Assembly (NCBI GenBank): GCA_028551475.1
Contig: CM052360.1
Span: 5,878,501 to 5,942,500 of the forward strand
From: Casuarina equisetifolia
Taxonomy: Eukaryota > Streptophyta > Magnoliopsida > Fagales > Casuarinaceae
Length of the DNA stretch: 64,000 nucleotides
Reading direction: 5' to 3'
Shown: piece by piece, positions 23,113-44,500 of the stretch
Numbering within the stretch: the first letter of the stretch is position 1
How the letters are laid out: every line of letters starts with the position of its first letter
Program-made: the position numbers and the translations under genes
Notes under the pieces: model-generated
What the model was told of the DNA's origin: nothing
The model's input: only the letters and a program-made list of their open reading frames with translations
The model's database searches: none

Positions 23113-24601
23113 TACCTTCAGGTTCACAAGTATGAACTTCTTGATACTCCTGTAATTCCATGTTGTTCTTCAGTTATGTGATAAGGAGGATAGAATAAGT
23201 CAGTGAGAAACGGTGAACGCTTATTATTTAATAATTCTTATGGTTCATGTTTTTGAAGAACCATCTTTGTTACATATCGTCTAAATTGTAATCTAATGCT
23301 CCTAAAACTAATTATGGTTCCTAAAATTTCTTACACTATTAAACACGCACCAGAGCTAAAGCAGACTGAAGGGGATTGTAGAAGACTATTCTTCAACAAT
23401 TTCTTAGAGTCAATTAAATATGAGAACAGAAAAGCGCAATTATATATAATTAATGTTTCTAGTTAAAAATTTAATTCATGTATTACACATCGAGATAGAC
23501 TTTTGTTGTTGTGATCATAATTTACCTCTAATGGAACCAAATTCTATGGTGGAACCAGATGTATGTTTACGTGCTTTTCAGAAAGAATTGCTGCACTTTT
23601 TCTCGTCTCTTTTTATAAGAGGGAAAAAAAAAACTGAAGAACTAAAATAACAAATCTTATGATTTCTTTGGTGTTAGTATATTTTTTGTTCACATTTAGT
23701 ATTATTTTGTCATCTCGTGTGATTTTCTATTTAAGTTAACAATTAACTTAAATAAAAATAACAAATTAGTATCAAAATTTCAAATAAGAGATCTAAGTGC
23801 CTCGGTCTAAAGTTTGATGGTGTATGTAGGAATGAGATGACGATTGGGAAGCTAAATAAGTTCTATTTATATTCTTTCATTGAAAGTTTCTTGAGTTCTC
23901 CGACACGTCCCGTGTCTATTCAAAGTCTATTGGTGTCTTAGTTTTCAATTAACAAAATAAAATTTGTGAGCAATATCAATTTAATTTTTTTTTTTTCCAA
24001 ATGTGGGGAAAGGGCGTGAATTAAACATCTCTTTGAAAATTGTATACACAAGGTTTTTGTTATCTTTTAGAAGCACCATAAAACACATCTCAATCAAATT
24101 CAACACTTGCGAAATGTCAATTAAGAATTATGGAATAGATGTAACATTATTAAATTTGGTCTCCAAAATGAGGAAAAAACAACAATGTAATGCACTATGT
24201 TATCTCAACTATTTTGTTGAAAGGCTTAAATTTAAAAGTTAGCATTAACATATTATTTTTGGATATCGATACAACTTAAACTCCAATGAGCTCATGCTTA
24301 TTATGAAATTCTATAAGTGCTTTATTTTATTAGAGGCTCACATGATCTTAAGTTTATGAAAATAAGTATAACAATTGAAATGAGAGAATAAACATTCTTT
24401 ACCTTCGGCTTTGGAATAACATATGTAGATGTTATTAAATCAACTGCATTTCTCATTGCCCCTAGCAATGGTTACTACAAAAACTCACTTTTTTGTAGCC
24501 TTTTTATTTTTTATTTTTTATTTTTATTTATGGTTTGTTCAGTTTTTGACGTGGATCACCTTTGAAAACAAGCAAAAGGGGAAAAAAAAAAAAAAAACAT
24601 A
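23113..24601. other. AT-rich spacer between the NHL gene and RPL21
   Basis: Holds the 3' UTR of the NHL gene and AT-rich sequence with homopolymer runs. Short plus-strand frames (for example 24003-24242) have no recognisable content. No transposon ends or RNA genes seen. Confidence 0.5.
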
Positions 24602-24683
24602 TGGGCTTCAAAAGATTAAAAACAAGTCGGGGCAGCCCAGCCTACATTTCCGAAACCCTAGACCAGGGTAAACACCTATATAA
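24602..24683 (+). promoter_or_regulatory. RPL21 core promoter: site II motifs, telo-box, TATA
   Basis: Upstream of RPL21 are TGGGCT (24602-24607), AGCCCA (24634-24639, site II on the other strand), a telo-box AAACCCTA (24653-24660) and a TATA box TATATAA (24677-24683). A pyrimidine-rich stretch at about 24715-24735 fits a 5'-TOP-like start region. Site II plus telo-box is the common arrangement in plant ribosomal-protein promoters. Confidence 0.8.
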
Positions 24684-24761
24684 TGCTTCTTCAGGGGTTT
24701 AGTTGCCGCACTCAAATCCTTTCTTCCCTTCCGTGTGTGAGAGAGAGGGAGAGGGCCAAAC

Positions 24762-26253
24762 ATGCCGGCTGGTCACGGTCTTCGTGCTCGTACCCGAGAT
24801 CTGTTCGCTAGGCCCTTCAGGAAGAAGGGATACATCCCCCTCTCAACCTACTTGAGGACCTACAAGATCGGCGAGTATGTTGACATCAAGGTTAATGGCG
24901 CCGTCCACAAGGGTATGCCTCACAAGTTCTACCACGGTCGTACCGGCCGTGTCTGGAACGTCACCAAGCGCGCCATCGGTGTTGAGATCAACAAGCAGGT
25001 AACACTAATTTATTGATCTTTGGTCTCTTTTTTGTTTATCTTGCATGTGGAGAAGTTGGTTTGGACTTTGGGTAGGCTTTCAGCAGATGGAGAGAAAAGG
25101 TTTTGTTTTGCGATTTAGCTTTTGAACTTCTTGTTGTTTTCACATGTTTGCTTGTGTATCTGATGCGTTTTCATGATTGTTATGCTATTGGGTTTTGGAG
25201 ATTTTTCGCAGGCGTATATTTCTGGCTGTTACGTGATTAAGGAGACCCTTCTGATTTTCTGTTTGGTCCATAATGGGTTTCTTGCCTGTGTAGCCGATAG
25301 CTGTTTTATTTTCCATTATTCTTTCATATTTGGTTTCTACTCTTTCTCTGCAGCTTAGGGTTTGGTTCTGTGGGTCTTGTCTGGCCTAAGCACGGATTTG
25401 TTTCTGGGGGATGCTATATGAGACTATTCTGATTAATGTATATGATGATCCTGCTTGCGATCTTTGTATTTTCAGTGTAATAGATGTACTTTTCTCAAAT
25501 TTTTTTGTATTGGAGATTTAGTTTTTCCCTCGGTACGGAGCTAGTCTTGTTTGCAAAACAAATATAAATGGAAGCCATCTCACCTTTCCACGTTAAATGC
25601 ATCAAGGCAACTCGGCAGTTACTTACTTTGCATAGGCAACAAGTGATTTTTGAATTTACATTTAGTTTGTAAGGCATGTTCATATGCTCCCACGAGTGGG
25701 CTTTCTGGCCGATGGCCACTGGGAGGTTTTGCATGCTATGCAGTATAAATAAGGTAAAGCACCATTGCAGTCTTTTTGCTGGCAGCTTTGGCTGATATTG
25801 CTTGGTTGTTTTAACAGCGCTACTTTTGTCCACCTCTTCGTTTTTTGATAGAGCATTGAATCAATAGGTGTTGATGGCCTGCCACACAATTTGTGATGGT
25901 TTGTAATGAATGTAATTTAGTCTTCTTCGGACTATATGTCTGCAGGTGATAAGTGTACTTTGAAAGTGACTTTGTCTGCTTGTATGTCATTGCAGGTGGG
26001 AAATAGGATCATAAGGAAGAGGATCCATGTGCGTGTTGAGCATGTGCAACCTTCAAGGTGCACCGAGGATTTCCGTCTGAGGAAATTGAAAAATGATGAA
26101 TTGAAGGCCGAGGCAAAGGCGAAAGGGGAAATCATCAGCACAAAGAGGCAGCCAGAGGGCCCTAAACCCGGTTTTATGGTGGAAGGTGCAACGTTGGAGA
26201 CGGTCACCCCCATTCCTTATGATGTTGTCAATGATCTTAAGGGTGGTTACTAG
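24762..26253 (+). CDS. RPL21: Cytosolic 60S ribosomal protein L21 (eL21)
   Basis: Two coding exons, 24762-24998 and 25996-26253, joined by a GT-AG intron in phase 0, give 164 aa, the expected length. Exon 1 begins [15 protein letters not shown] and carries [20 protein letters not shown] and [15 protein letters not shown]. Exon 2 has [15 protein letters not shown] and RCTEDFRLR and ends DLKGGY. eL21 is a core large-subunit protein of the cytosolic ribosome in eukaryotes and archaea; it is small and basic, as here. The ATG lies in the leader of a typical ribosomal-protein promoter. Exon 1 uses GC-rich codons relative to the surrounding DNA, as in highly expressed plant genes. Nothing is broken. 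The frame at 25936-25995 reads through the intron end and is not used. Confidence 0.97.
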
Positions 26254-27208
26254 GTTTTGCTACTGTTATTTTTGGGCTTTCTTATTTGGAAACGTTTTTG
26301 TTAGTTCCTTTTGGGAGAGATACTCTGATTTTCTGCATTAGGAAAGTCCTTCCTTATTTCAATTCAGTGTCAAATACATGGATGTTTTTCTATGCAGTAT
26401 TAAAATTTTGATTGAATGATGGATTCGTATTTTATATGGTTTTCAAAATATGCTTTTAGTTCCATAAATCAAGTTATCCTAGTATTAAAAGATTGGCAGG
26501 CAGTAAATCCAAGAGAAACCTAAAGGTGAATCACAAAGGATCAATGATGTCTTTTGGAAATTATATGCCAGTGCTTTAGGCACCAGCATGTACAGGTTTT
26601 TGGGTTGTTGTTCTATATGTTTTGTAGTGACCCCAACCCGCCTTCTTAGGATCTGTATCAATTATGATTACCCGCCTTATCTGAATGTTCTCGATCAGTT
26701 TGGGGATTGACTTGGACATAATTACTATCGGCATTTTAATCTTAATTTTCAAAATTATTAATTGATATATAGGCGTTTTAATACGTGTTCGAACAACATG
26801 AGGTCTACGGAGCTTGGTGGTATAACCCCTAGTTTAAGATAATCTACTCGTATTTGCCTGGAGGAGTTTCGAGGCCTAGTCTTTTTGCAAACCCTAGTTG
26901 GTTGTGGTGGAGGCGGCCATTTCTTTTAGGCTAGGAAGCTAGGATATGTAACTTTGGAATTCAAAATGTGTTGCAGAGGCTTTCGCGTCACAAAATTTAA
27001 AAAATAAGAAAGGAAAAGTTGAAGGGTCTGGGAAATTACTTTCTCATTGAACTATCAACAGCGATAAAAATAATGAAGTTTGATAGGAAAGTTAACAAGG
27101 TTACCCGTATACAATAACTCATAAATGGCCGAGTTCTACATTGAGAATAACTTCTATACAGAAGAATTACAATCAGTGGATGATCACAGAATGGAACGTC
27201 GATTAAAA
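26254..27208. other. Convergent 3' spacer, RPL21 / SRRP1
   Basis: Contains the RPL21 3' UTR on the left and the SRRP1 3' UTR on the right; the two genes converge here. No coding signal between them. Confidence 0.6.
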
Positions 27209-30200
27209 TTAGGGGACACGTTCTAATGCTCGCTGCAATGCCTTTTTGACACCTTCCTGATCAAGAGATGTTTTCAGATGTATTTCTTGCACCTGAACCC
27301 ACAGTAGACAATAGTGGTGAGAGAAAGAGACAGAGGGTGGGAGGGAAGAAAGCTTCGATAAGACTTGCCTGTCTGCCGGCACGAGCAAGCAGAGTGAACC
27401 GCTGGTCAGAAGGTGGTGCCTGCGGAAAGGTAACATGACCAAGCTGGTGAACAAAAACGAAGGGGTACACAATTTGGATGATTCCATACAAATAAATGAA
27501 ACTTACATTTGAAAGCCAAAGCTGCAGATCTTGTGAAACCACCCGTTTCTCAAACCCTTGTCTACTGATTCTTACATCATCTATGCTGGAACATGTGCAG
27601 AACAAGTACAGTTTCTAGTCACAAACCATAACATCTTAATATTTTCACAAATAAAAAGGATATTACAAAAAAGGCTAGCAAGTTCCGCCATTTACAGTGA
27701 TAAAGCGACTAGGTTTGGAATCCTGTTCTCCAAAACTAAAGGGCTAATACATAAGCCTTGAAAGCCTACTCATCCAATAGACAGTTGGCTTCATACAGAA
27801 CTATAGGATCCAAAATCACAGTAAATCAAGTTCTTGCCAGGTTGTGCCAACCTTCTAACGGTTCTGAGTCTAAATTCAGGGTAGATCAGTTGACGAATTG
27901 TGAAACCATTTGTCAGAAATACCATCACCGGCTGAATGGCACAGGGTCACAAATAATGTGTAATAGAGAAGGAGGTAGCAATCAAGTTGCTGAGGAATGT
28001 TGGCCTACTAGTAGTCGTGCTGAGTCAGTCAGATAAATCTAGATCTATCAACCTTTGTGACCTTTAACACATTAAAAACCTTTCCTACAATGTGATGCAA
28101 AACATTTGTATGCAGATGATCCTACACCTGGCAAGTTACTCATGCTAAAAGAACCAGCAAACATGACGTGCATTGTGCAGGTTTAATGTTATGTAGATCT
28201 GCGTCATATTGCGCCGTAGTCTGACTGGTTAGAAAAATGATGAATTAGAATGCACTTTTGAGTGCGATATGGCACGGGCACTAAGATATCAGAAATCAAT
28301 CTTCACTAGTCAAAGAATGATGGATTCATACCCATCTTCCTGTAATAGCTCCTCAAATATCGACTCAAGCCCTGGAAGAGGTTCAATGGGAGTGCTGTTG
28401 CTGTCGTTCAAAGAATCAGGTACTGCTGAAGGATCCTGTGAAATGTAACATTCATCATAACGGAAGCATGCTTCTTTTGGAACAATTGACTTAAGAGTAT
28501 GACCAAAAGGACTTGAGATGATATCCTACAAACCTGAGGTATAACCTTATCCAAGGTTTCTAGAAGTGGATCTTCCTCCAACTGCTTGATTGACAGGGTA
28601 ATTCTTGACTTTTCCCTGAGGACAGTGTTAATCGAAAACTAATATTATTGCTGCGAAAAGATAGCACTCACACGCATGACAAGACAGAAAAAAGGGAAAA
28701 ATGAAAAACTAGCAAGCTTATGAAAATTAATAGATCTTTCTTCTTTCACAACATAGCATCGCTTAACAGTTCCTATACCCAATCAGATGGAGATTTAGCA
28801 GTTTTCAACTTTAGACATGGTCCATCAGTTTAGTTAATTATAGAAACAGGCATTGGAAGACTAAGAAACACATAAAAACTAGCCTCGCAAAGGTGACACT
28901 GATAATTCACGACACAAGTCTAAGATAATGCCAAAGAATGTCCTGTCCATCAAATATGCACCTCTAGAGACCTTCAGGCAGTACTAATTTTATAGTCAAA
29001 ATTTAATCAAACAAAGCCCGATTTAGATGTTCTTTCCCATTTTTTGGAACATTTTCAGAAGTCAGCACACTTGATAATCGTAACAGATGTTTGATCAGTT
29101 CTTAAAAGCCTTCAACATTTCATGTTTGACCAATCCACCCAAGGTATAATTGAGTAGCGTTGATGTTTGGGACCTAGATGCAAGGAAATAAGATCAACTG
29201 TGAATACTTTCTCTCAGGAGCACGGATTACATCAAATAAATCTTCTATGGGCATAGTCACAACCCACTGTTGAGCAGTTAGTAACTGCTCAATCTCAGCA
29301 TGAAATCCACCATTTTGACAAGGACATTAGGAAATGCAATCTAAAATAATTGCTCCTTCAATCAAATGTCAAAACCAGCAATCCTAGGGATATTGCTGAC
29401 ATTACTTCAGTCTCAAACAAACACACTGAAAGGATCATTTTTTTTTCTTTTGGGGGAAAAAAAAAAGAGCCTATAATTCTTGCATTAACACATGAAGTAC
29501 TCTCAAGCATGCTCTTATGACCTGGCACTACCTGGAAGTGAAAATCTGCATGTATTTACTGGATATCAAATATAGCAGTATTAATGATCTGCATTAGTAC
29601 ATCAGGATCTGGCATGATTAGTTGATGGACTTCTTTGATTTGCCAGTATTTAAGAAAAAAGAAGAAGGTAAAAGCCGGGTATAAGCACCAAGAACTAACC
29701 GATCAACACTTATAACTTTCACCCTCACTTGATCACCTTCAGTTAGGATGTCTCTTACATCCTGAACTAAATCCCATGAAACTTCTGAGACATGCACCAG
29801 GCCAGTGATATGATAAAAACCTGCGAGATAGTTTTAAGATGCCACTCAAAACATTTTGCCTAGAGAAATAGATAGGAGACTTCAATTACACAAGTCAAAG
29901 AAGAAAATACCATCAGGGAAACGTAAGTGGACAAAGGCACCATAATCCTCAACAGAACCCACTCTTCCGTCAAAAATATCCCCAACATTAACTTGTTCAG
30001 AATATTTTGACCAGACTGCTTCCTTTTCAGAGAGTATCAATTTCTTGTTCTCCTCATCCGCTTGGATTACCTAGTATATAGAAAGCTAAGGTAGTATAAT
30101 ATTAAGAACAACTCCTGAATCACTATACTGAAAGAAGGAAAACACTCATTAATCACCAGAAAGTGTTAAGGGGTATGACCACATCAGAAGAATCTCACAT

Positions 30201-32303
30201 TTTGAGATTATAACCAACTTCCTAAGGTATTTGACAGTGGAAAAAAGCACATTATTTTAACCAATTTCTTAATGTCTGTGAGACGTATCTGTTTGAACAA
30301 GATAGTTGAAGTAAGAACAGTCAAAAGAAGCAACTTTTCAGCCCCATGATTGGCAGACATAAGACAAAGTCTCCAAAAACAGAATCCTAAAGAGTGATAG
30401 AGAATGAGAATATTTGATCGCACCATTCCCAGTGATATAATACTGAATGCATAGTTTCATAAAGGTCCCAAAAAGATTGCGAAAATGAGATGGCTGAGAT
30501 GCACTCTGGAATATTTTGTCACTACTGTAATGCTGCATCTGTCAGTCAGTTGAAAAGGATAATAGTTGGAAATGGGAAATAATCTATTTTCTCGCCTATC
30601 TCCACTATTTAATCTCCACCCACTAATGACTACTTGAAAATCAACCTGGCAGAGACCTCAATTTTTGGCTTTCCTTATATAGTATCATGCTCAGCATTAA
30701 TCACTGACAGTAGGATATACAATCAAATGCATACACTCTGAAAATATGGGCTGTGTTACAGAGTCACAGACAAGATTTGACTAATATATTAGTTTGAATT
30801 TGAAGTGCAGGAATTACAAGTACCATAAGTAAAAAAGCTAATTACCTTTGAAGAAATGTCCGAGCCTGTTAAACCCCTAGCAATTTCATGGATACTTTTG
30901 CGTGATTCTACATTATTCGACAACAAAGTTTTACAGGAGGTTAGCAATTTGAAGTTCACTTGCCGCGTGATAAAGGTAAGTCAGCAACACAAATTCAATA
31001 AGTGAATGACAGCTACACAGCCTTCAAAACTGAAGAAATTTTTTTGAAATAAAAGAGTATTCTACTAATAGATGCCAGCATCTATCTCCATCTCCTCTGG
31101 GGGAGGCTTCAATACTAAAAACTACAAAAGCTAGATTAGTGAAGTAAGATAGATAAAGATGTGTTGACATGAAATTCCAAGACCGATTCTTCGCTTGACT
31201 TATTATTCACAAAACATTGACTACAAGGGAACGTCTTATGGATCAGTCTTATGAAATAATCATTTACAAGTACTGTGGATAGCATTGAAAGCAGAGATCA
31301 GATGTATTATGAGCATGGTTTTCTTCAAGGAGTTTTGGAGGGGAAATGAGTCAAGTCTATACCTTTACAAGAATGTGATGGACTCAACTGTGAGAACGGC
31401 AAAAAACCTACAAGAGAATAAAACCGGACCAGCAAGCCTCCACCATTATAACCTTCAATCCTGCCCTCGTAGATGAGACCACTGTCATTATGGGACCTTG
31501 CTGTCTTCCAATCTTCAGATATCTACTTCTTTGCAGAAACAAAGTATTAGATCACACATCTACTAAGTGAACTCAAATAAGACAGAAAAACCAATGAAAT
31601 AAAACAAACTTTGCATCTCTTTACTAATAAGCCATTGAATCTAAGTACAACTTCTATTGAGGTTTATAAGATAGAAGCTAAGGGCTTTGAGACTTTTAGC
31701 CCGGTTCCAATTAACGTTGTTCTTTGATGATTAGTAAATACATGAACTTGGGGAACCTTTGGTCACACAAGCTCTGCTTCAGGTGCGAGCAAGCACAAGA
31801 CACAAGGCAAACAGCTAACGGGAGTCTTTGTACTGCATCACAGAATGGAAATCACTACATTGATTGTAAACCGCACATATGAATGGCACAATGCAGAAGT
31901 TGTAGGGGTAAAAGTCCTGGTTTTTGACTTGGTTTCATTATCCTGAGGTAAGTACGGAATTCATAAACCAAGGCTAGGACACACAAGCTAAGAAGAAGAA
32001 CAGTTACAACAAACACACCCGAGCTTGTCGAGCGGCCTCAGCTGCGGCAGACGTGTCATCAGGAACCTGGGTACCCTCAGCTTGCTCGGAAAATTCGATG
32101 TTGGCATTGCCAGAGACGGAGACCTTGACAATATGGAAGGGGATTCTCCTGGTGGGAAACTTGAGGCAATGTTTAGAGAAACCGGGATGTTTTACGAGAG
32201 AAGGGAATGGAGATAAAGAGTGAAAGGCATCGCTGGTACAGAGATTTGAGAACAAAGAAAGGCCGGAGACCGATCCTAGTATTGCACTACTGCATACTGG
32301 CAT
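27209..32303 (-). CDS. SRRP1: S1 RNA-binding ribosomal protein 1, chloroplast type, 10 exons
   Basis: Exons: 32019-32303, 31363-31522, 30846-30907, 29911-30070, 29700-29820, 28534-28615, 28332-28435, 27507-27585, 27369-27419, 27209-27292; phases agree and give 395 aa, close to the Arabidopsis protein. Residues 1-60 (MPVCSSAILGSVSG..., Ser-rich) look like a chloroplast transit peptide. A first S1 domain starts near residue 105 (GLIYEGRIEGYNGGGLLVRF, then LVGFLPFSQLSPSH). A second is at about 190-282 (VNVGDIFDGRVGSVEDYGAF, GLVHVSEVSWD, VRVKVISVDREKSRITLSIK). The C-terminus (RQGFEKRVVSQDLQLWLSN ... VQEIHLKTSL) is typical of SRRP1-like proteins, which bind plastid RNA and affect intron splicing and 5S rRNA processing. 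The intron between the last two exons starts with GC instead of GT. Confidence 0.93.
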
Positions 32304-33100
32304 GTTGGCGCAATGGACGCTGAAGCGAGTAGCGGTGGAGGTAGCTGGAATCTGATGGAATTTGTGTTGGATAATGTAGTCGGGGCCTGCGTTTCTGATG
32401 AGTGTGAATATTCCAAGTGTCCATATCTACACCCACAAATCCATAACGTATGGACTACCATCCTCCTTTCATTCATACAAATGGGTGGAAAAAGAAAAAA
32501 ATTACAAGGCCGAAGAATGATTTACCGATGAAATATGAAATATACTTTTTATTTATGAGTATTTGGAAAATTACAGAAAAAATACTTTATTGGATAAATC
32601 CTTGCAAATCTCAAACATAAGACGACTCGAAGTATCGACTCATTGATAAACCCAAGACATTCAACTATTGGAGCATGCCGAAAATAGTAAGAAAAAAAAA
32701 AAAAAAGTAAAGACTGATTGTACAGCTTAAAAAACAAGTTATAATCTATCTTTATTCCGTCCCATTTCACCACCAACTTCGAACTTTTGGAACTGAAAAA
32801 TTAAGGCAGCCATTGTCTGTCAGCCCGCCGGTGCTACTAGTCACTACGTGGTTTGATTAAAAAGCAAGAATGCAGCCAGAAACCTCTCCTGTGCCCTGTA
32901 AACCCGTCGGAGCTTCGCCAATCGGGTCAAAAAGAGAGACGACACCTGAGAGTATTGAAGGGAAGGCCACACCGCAGCTCATGGAACCAAACTTAACCGG
33001 CCTAATGGACAAAGCTGAAAGGAAAACTTTTTTTTTTAAAAAAAAAAAAACTTCTTCTTCTTTTGTGTTATTTCGGAAAGGAAAGAAGAGATTGTCGGAG
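32304..33100. other. SRRP1 upstream region and 3' side of the DVL gene
   Basis: Includes the SRRP1 promoter on the left and the 3' UTR of the small peptide gene on the right. ORFs on either strand (32313-32531, 32870-33130) lack family features, and the second contains poly-A-derived Lys runs. No transposon recognised. Confidence 0.5.
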
Positions 33101-33274
33101 CTAGTCATCTCCATGAATGTACCAGCATAGTAGCATGGTGGCACAGCGTCGTAGAACGTAGATCCTGGCTCGTTGTTCCTTAACCAAGGAGGAGCACTTT
33201 CTGGCGAAGCAATTACCCCTTCTCTTGGAATGGATTCTAGCCACGCTCTTATTGCTCACCTGAAGCTCAACCAT
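33101..33274 (-). CDS. DVL/RTFL (DEVIL / ROTUNDIFOLIA4-like) small polypeptide, 57 aa
   Basis: A single-exon frame too short for most gene finders. The minus strand reads ATG at 33274 in a strong context (TCAGCCATGG) to TAG at 33101, 57 codons plus stop. The C-terminal half carries the RTFL signature: RKCSSLVKEQRARIYVLRRC, then ATMLLCW at residues 44-51. The conserved order is Cys, LVKEQRAR, aromatic, RRC, ML-CW. The N-terminal 25 residues are basic and variable, as in the family. DVL/RTFL peptides are plant-specific, plasma-membrane-associated polypeptides. Overexpression of members such as ROT4 and DVL1 changes organ shape by limiting cell proliferation along the long axis. An in-frame stop lies about 13 codons upstream with no other ATG between, which supports this start. 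The tail YIHGDD is short. Confidence is high from the motif. Confidence 0.88.
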   Translation of the reverse strand: MVELQVSNKSVARIHSKRRGNCFARKCSSLVKEQRARIYVLRRCATMLLCWYIHGDD

Positions 33275-34458
33275 GGCTGAGAAGCTGTAAGCGGAACAGA
33301 CAAATCTAAAGATTTAGGTACCAAGGCTTAGGTGTAAAGGTCGAATCTAATGTACATTTATACACAGTCTCTTATCCAAGGAAGTCAAGGATAGCTGGAA
33401 ATAGATATGGGGGAATGAACATGGTCAGAATCAGAAAGTGGACTGCCATTAAAATTCGTACCCTCAAACGTAGTGGCGTGAAAAGAGAAAGGTTGGCTTG
33501 TTTATGAAGTGAGGGAGTGAACATGGTCGGCTTGGGAAAAGAGAAACGTGGAGAAAAGGAAAAAGAGACATTTTCGTGGAAAGCTGGATCTTGCATAGTC
33601 TTGCAAGCAGCTGCTTCAGAGAAATAAAATAAGGTAAATCTGGTAATATGGGTTTGATTTGATTCTTAAGTAGCGTGAATTATAGAAGTAAAGCCCACTT
33701 GATTGTTGTCAAGTTGTTTAGGCTTGTGGGTGGCGTTAAGTTCACTGCATCTGTTACTTCCAAATCCATGCGTGCAGCCAGCATTCTCCTAGTCGACTGT
33801 CTTTTACGAAGTTCCTCGGTCTCTGGAGTTCTTAAAAAGCAGTTCTTTTCTATGCTTCGGGAGAAGATAACCGGCCAAGAAAGATCTTTCGAGCTTGGCC
33901 ACTCTGAAAGTCCAATTAGAGCTGTTAACACTTTGAATTTCACCAGCAAACATATTAGCTTTCTTCTTTTTTGTTTATTTTGTCTTCGAAAACCAGATCG
34001 AAAGTCTTATGGACGGAGACTTCATATTCATCATATCATTTGTTTTAGTATTCTATTTTTCTTAATCAGGGCCTCCGGTAAATCTACAATTTACTTTTCT
34101 TGTCTAATCGAGAATGCCTTTTATCGTATCTAATCCTGTCATGTGCAAAACAAAGTAGGGTACATAGGATCAAGTCCACAAACTGAATGGATTTATCAAT
34201 TTCACCTAAATTGCGTTGCTGTTACATACATCTTTGTGAATGAATTATGTACGCTTACGGGTCATATAAATAGAATAAAGCAAAGGGGATCCTTAACCTG
34301 AAAAGACTCACAATCAGAGAGCTTGCTGTCTTGCCGGTAAATATTATCCGCTGAGGTCAGAAGGACATCCTTGATGGTTGATATGTCATTGAATCAGAAG
34401 GCATAACTATTCTGTTAAGGATCCTGCCAAAATTTACACCCATATCCACACTTTTTTG
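33275..34458. other. Upstream region of the DVL gene, spacer to PDS
   Basis: On the minus strand, 33275-33600 is pyrimidine-rich with several short ATG frames; it could be a 5' leader and promoter of the peptide gene. Opposed ORFs at 33675-34133 (plus) and 33680-33949 (minus) overlap each other and neither is recognised. The right end is the PDS 3' UTR. Confidence 0.4.
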
Positions 34459-44043
<9,585 letters not shown>

Positions 44044-44500
44044 TTCACAAAACCCAATCTCCAAATTAGCTTCTTGGCACCAACTGATCACCCGCTGATT
44101 CCAACTTCAACCGTGAAAACCCTGACGAGAAACCGTACCATGATAAGTTTTGCTTAACAAGTTCAAGTGTTCGATAAAACCAACAGAAGCTCTGCCCAGG
44201 CTCTCTCTTTTGCGCTAGAGGTTAAAATGTAACTTTTGTTGCTTTGAGCAGATGGAAGCCAAGGACAATTCGGCTCATGATAAAAACAAAGAATCAGATA
44301 GGAAGTACAACCGTCCAATCACAGAAATCCAGAACCCAACGAAACATAGTAATCAACATAAAATATGCTCCATTTACCTTCGAAACAGCGAGTACTTCAG
44401 GTCCAGTTCCGAGAGGAGAGAAGGAGAGAGAGAGCTGGTTGGAAGAGAGGCTATGGTGGTGGTGGTGGTGGTGGTGGTGATAACTGATAGTGTGTCTTGA
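44044..44500 (-). promoter_or_regulatory. PDS 5' leader with probable leader intron
   Basis: On the minus strand a leader exon ends with a good donor (TCGAAG|GTAAAT) at 44378, and an acceptor (GATCAG|TTGG) lies at 44084, only 40 bases before the ATG. This predicts a 294-base 5' UTR intron, 44084-44377. Many plant PDS genes have an intron in this position. The leader exon would contain the CCA repeat. A TATA box was not identified. Confidence 0.6.
44454..44479. repeat. (TGG)n / (CCA)n microsatellite in the PDS leader
   Basis: Nearly nine perfect trinucleotide units, in the predicted 5' UTR exon of PDS. On the transcript it reads as CCA/CAC repeats. Confidence 0.9.

Noticed and set aside
25430-25560. 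Possible C/D-box snoRNA in the RPL21 intron (ATGATGA at about 25442)
   Set aside because: No CTGA D box at a suitable distance and no terminal stem, so the C-box match alone is not enough.
25936-26253. 105-codon plus-strand frame starting before RPL21 exon 2
   Set aside because: Its first 20 codons are intron sequence ending in the acceptor TTGCAG. The real exon starts at 25996.
32313-32531. 72-codon plus-strand ORF just upstream of SRRP1, with some Cys and Tyr
   Set aside because: It lies opposite the SRRP1 promoter/leader, shows no family motif and no splice or promoter context. It looks like a chance frame.
33675-34133. 152-codon plus-strand ORF and the opposed 89-codon minus ORF (33680-33949)
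   Set aside because: Neither has a recognisable domain, they overlap each other, and composition becomes intron-like toward the right. Not supported as a gene.
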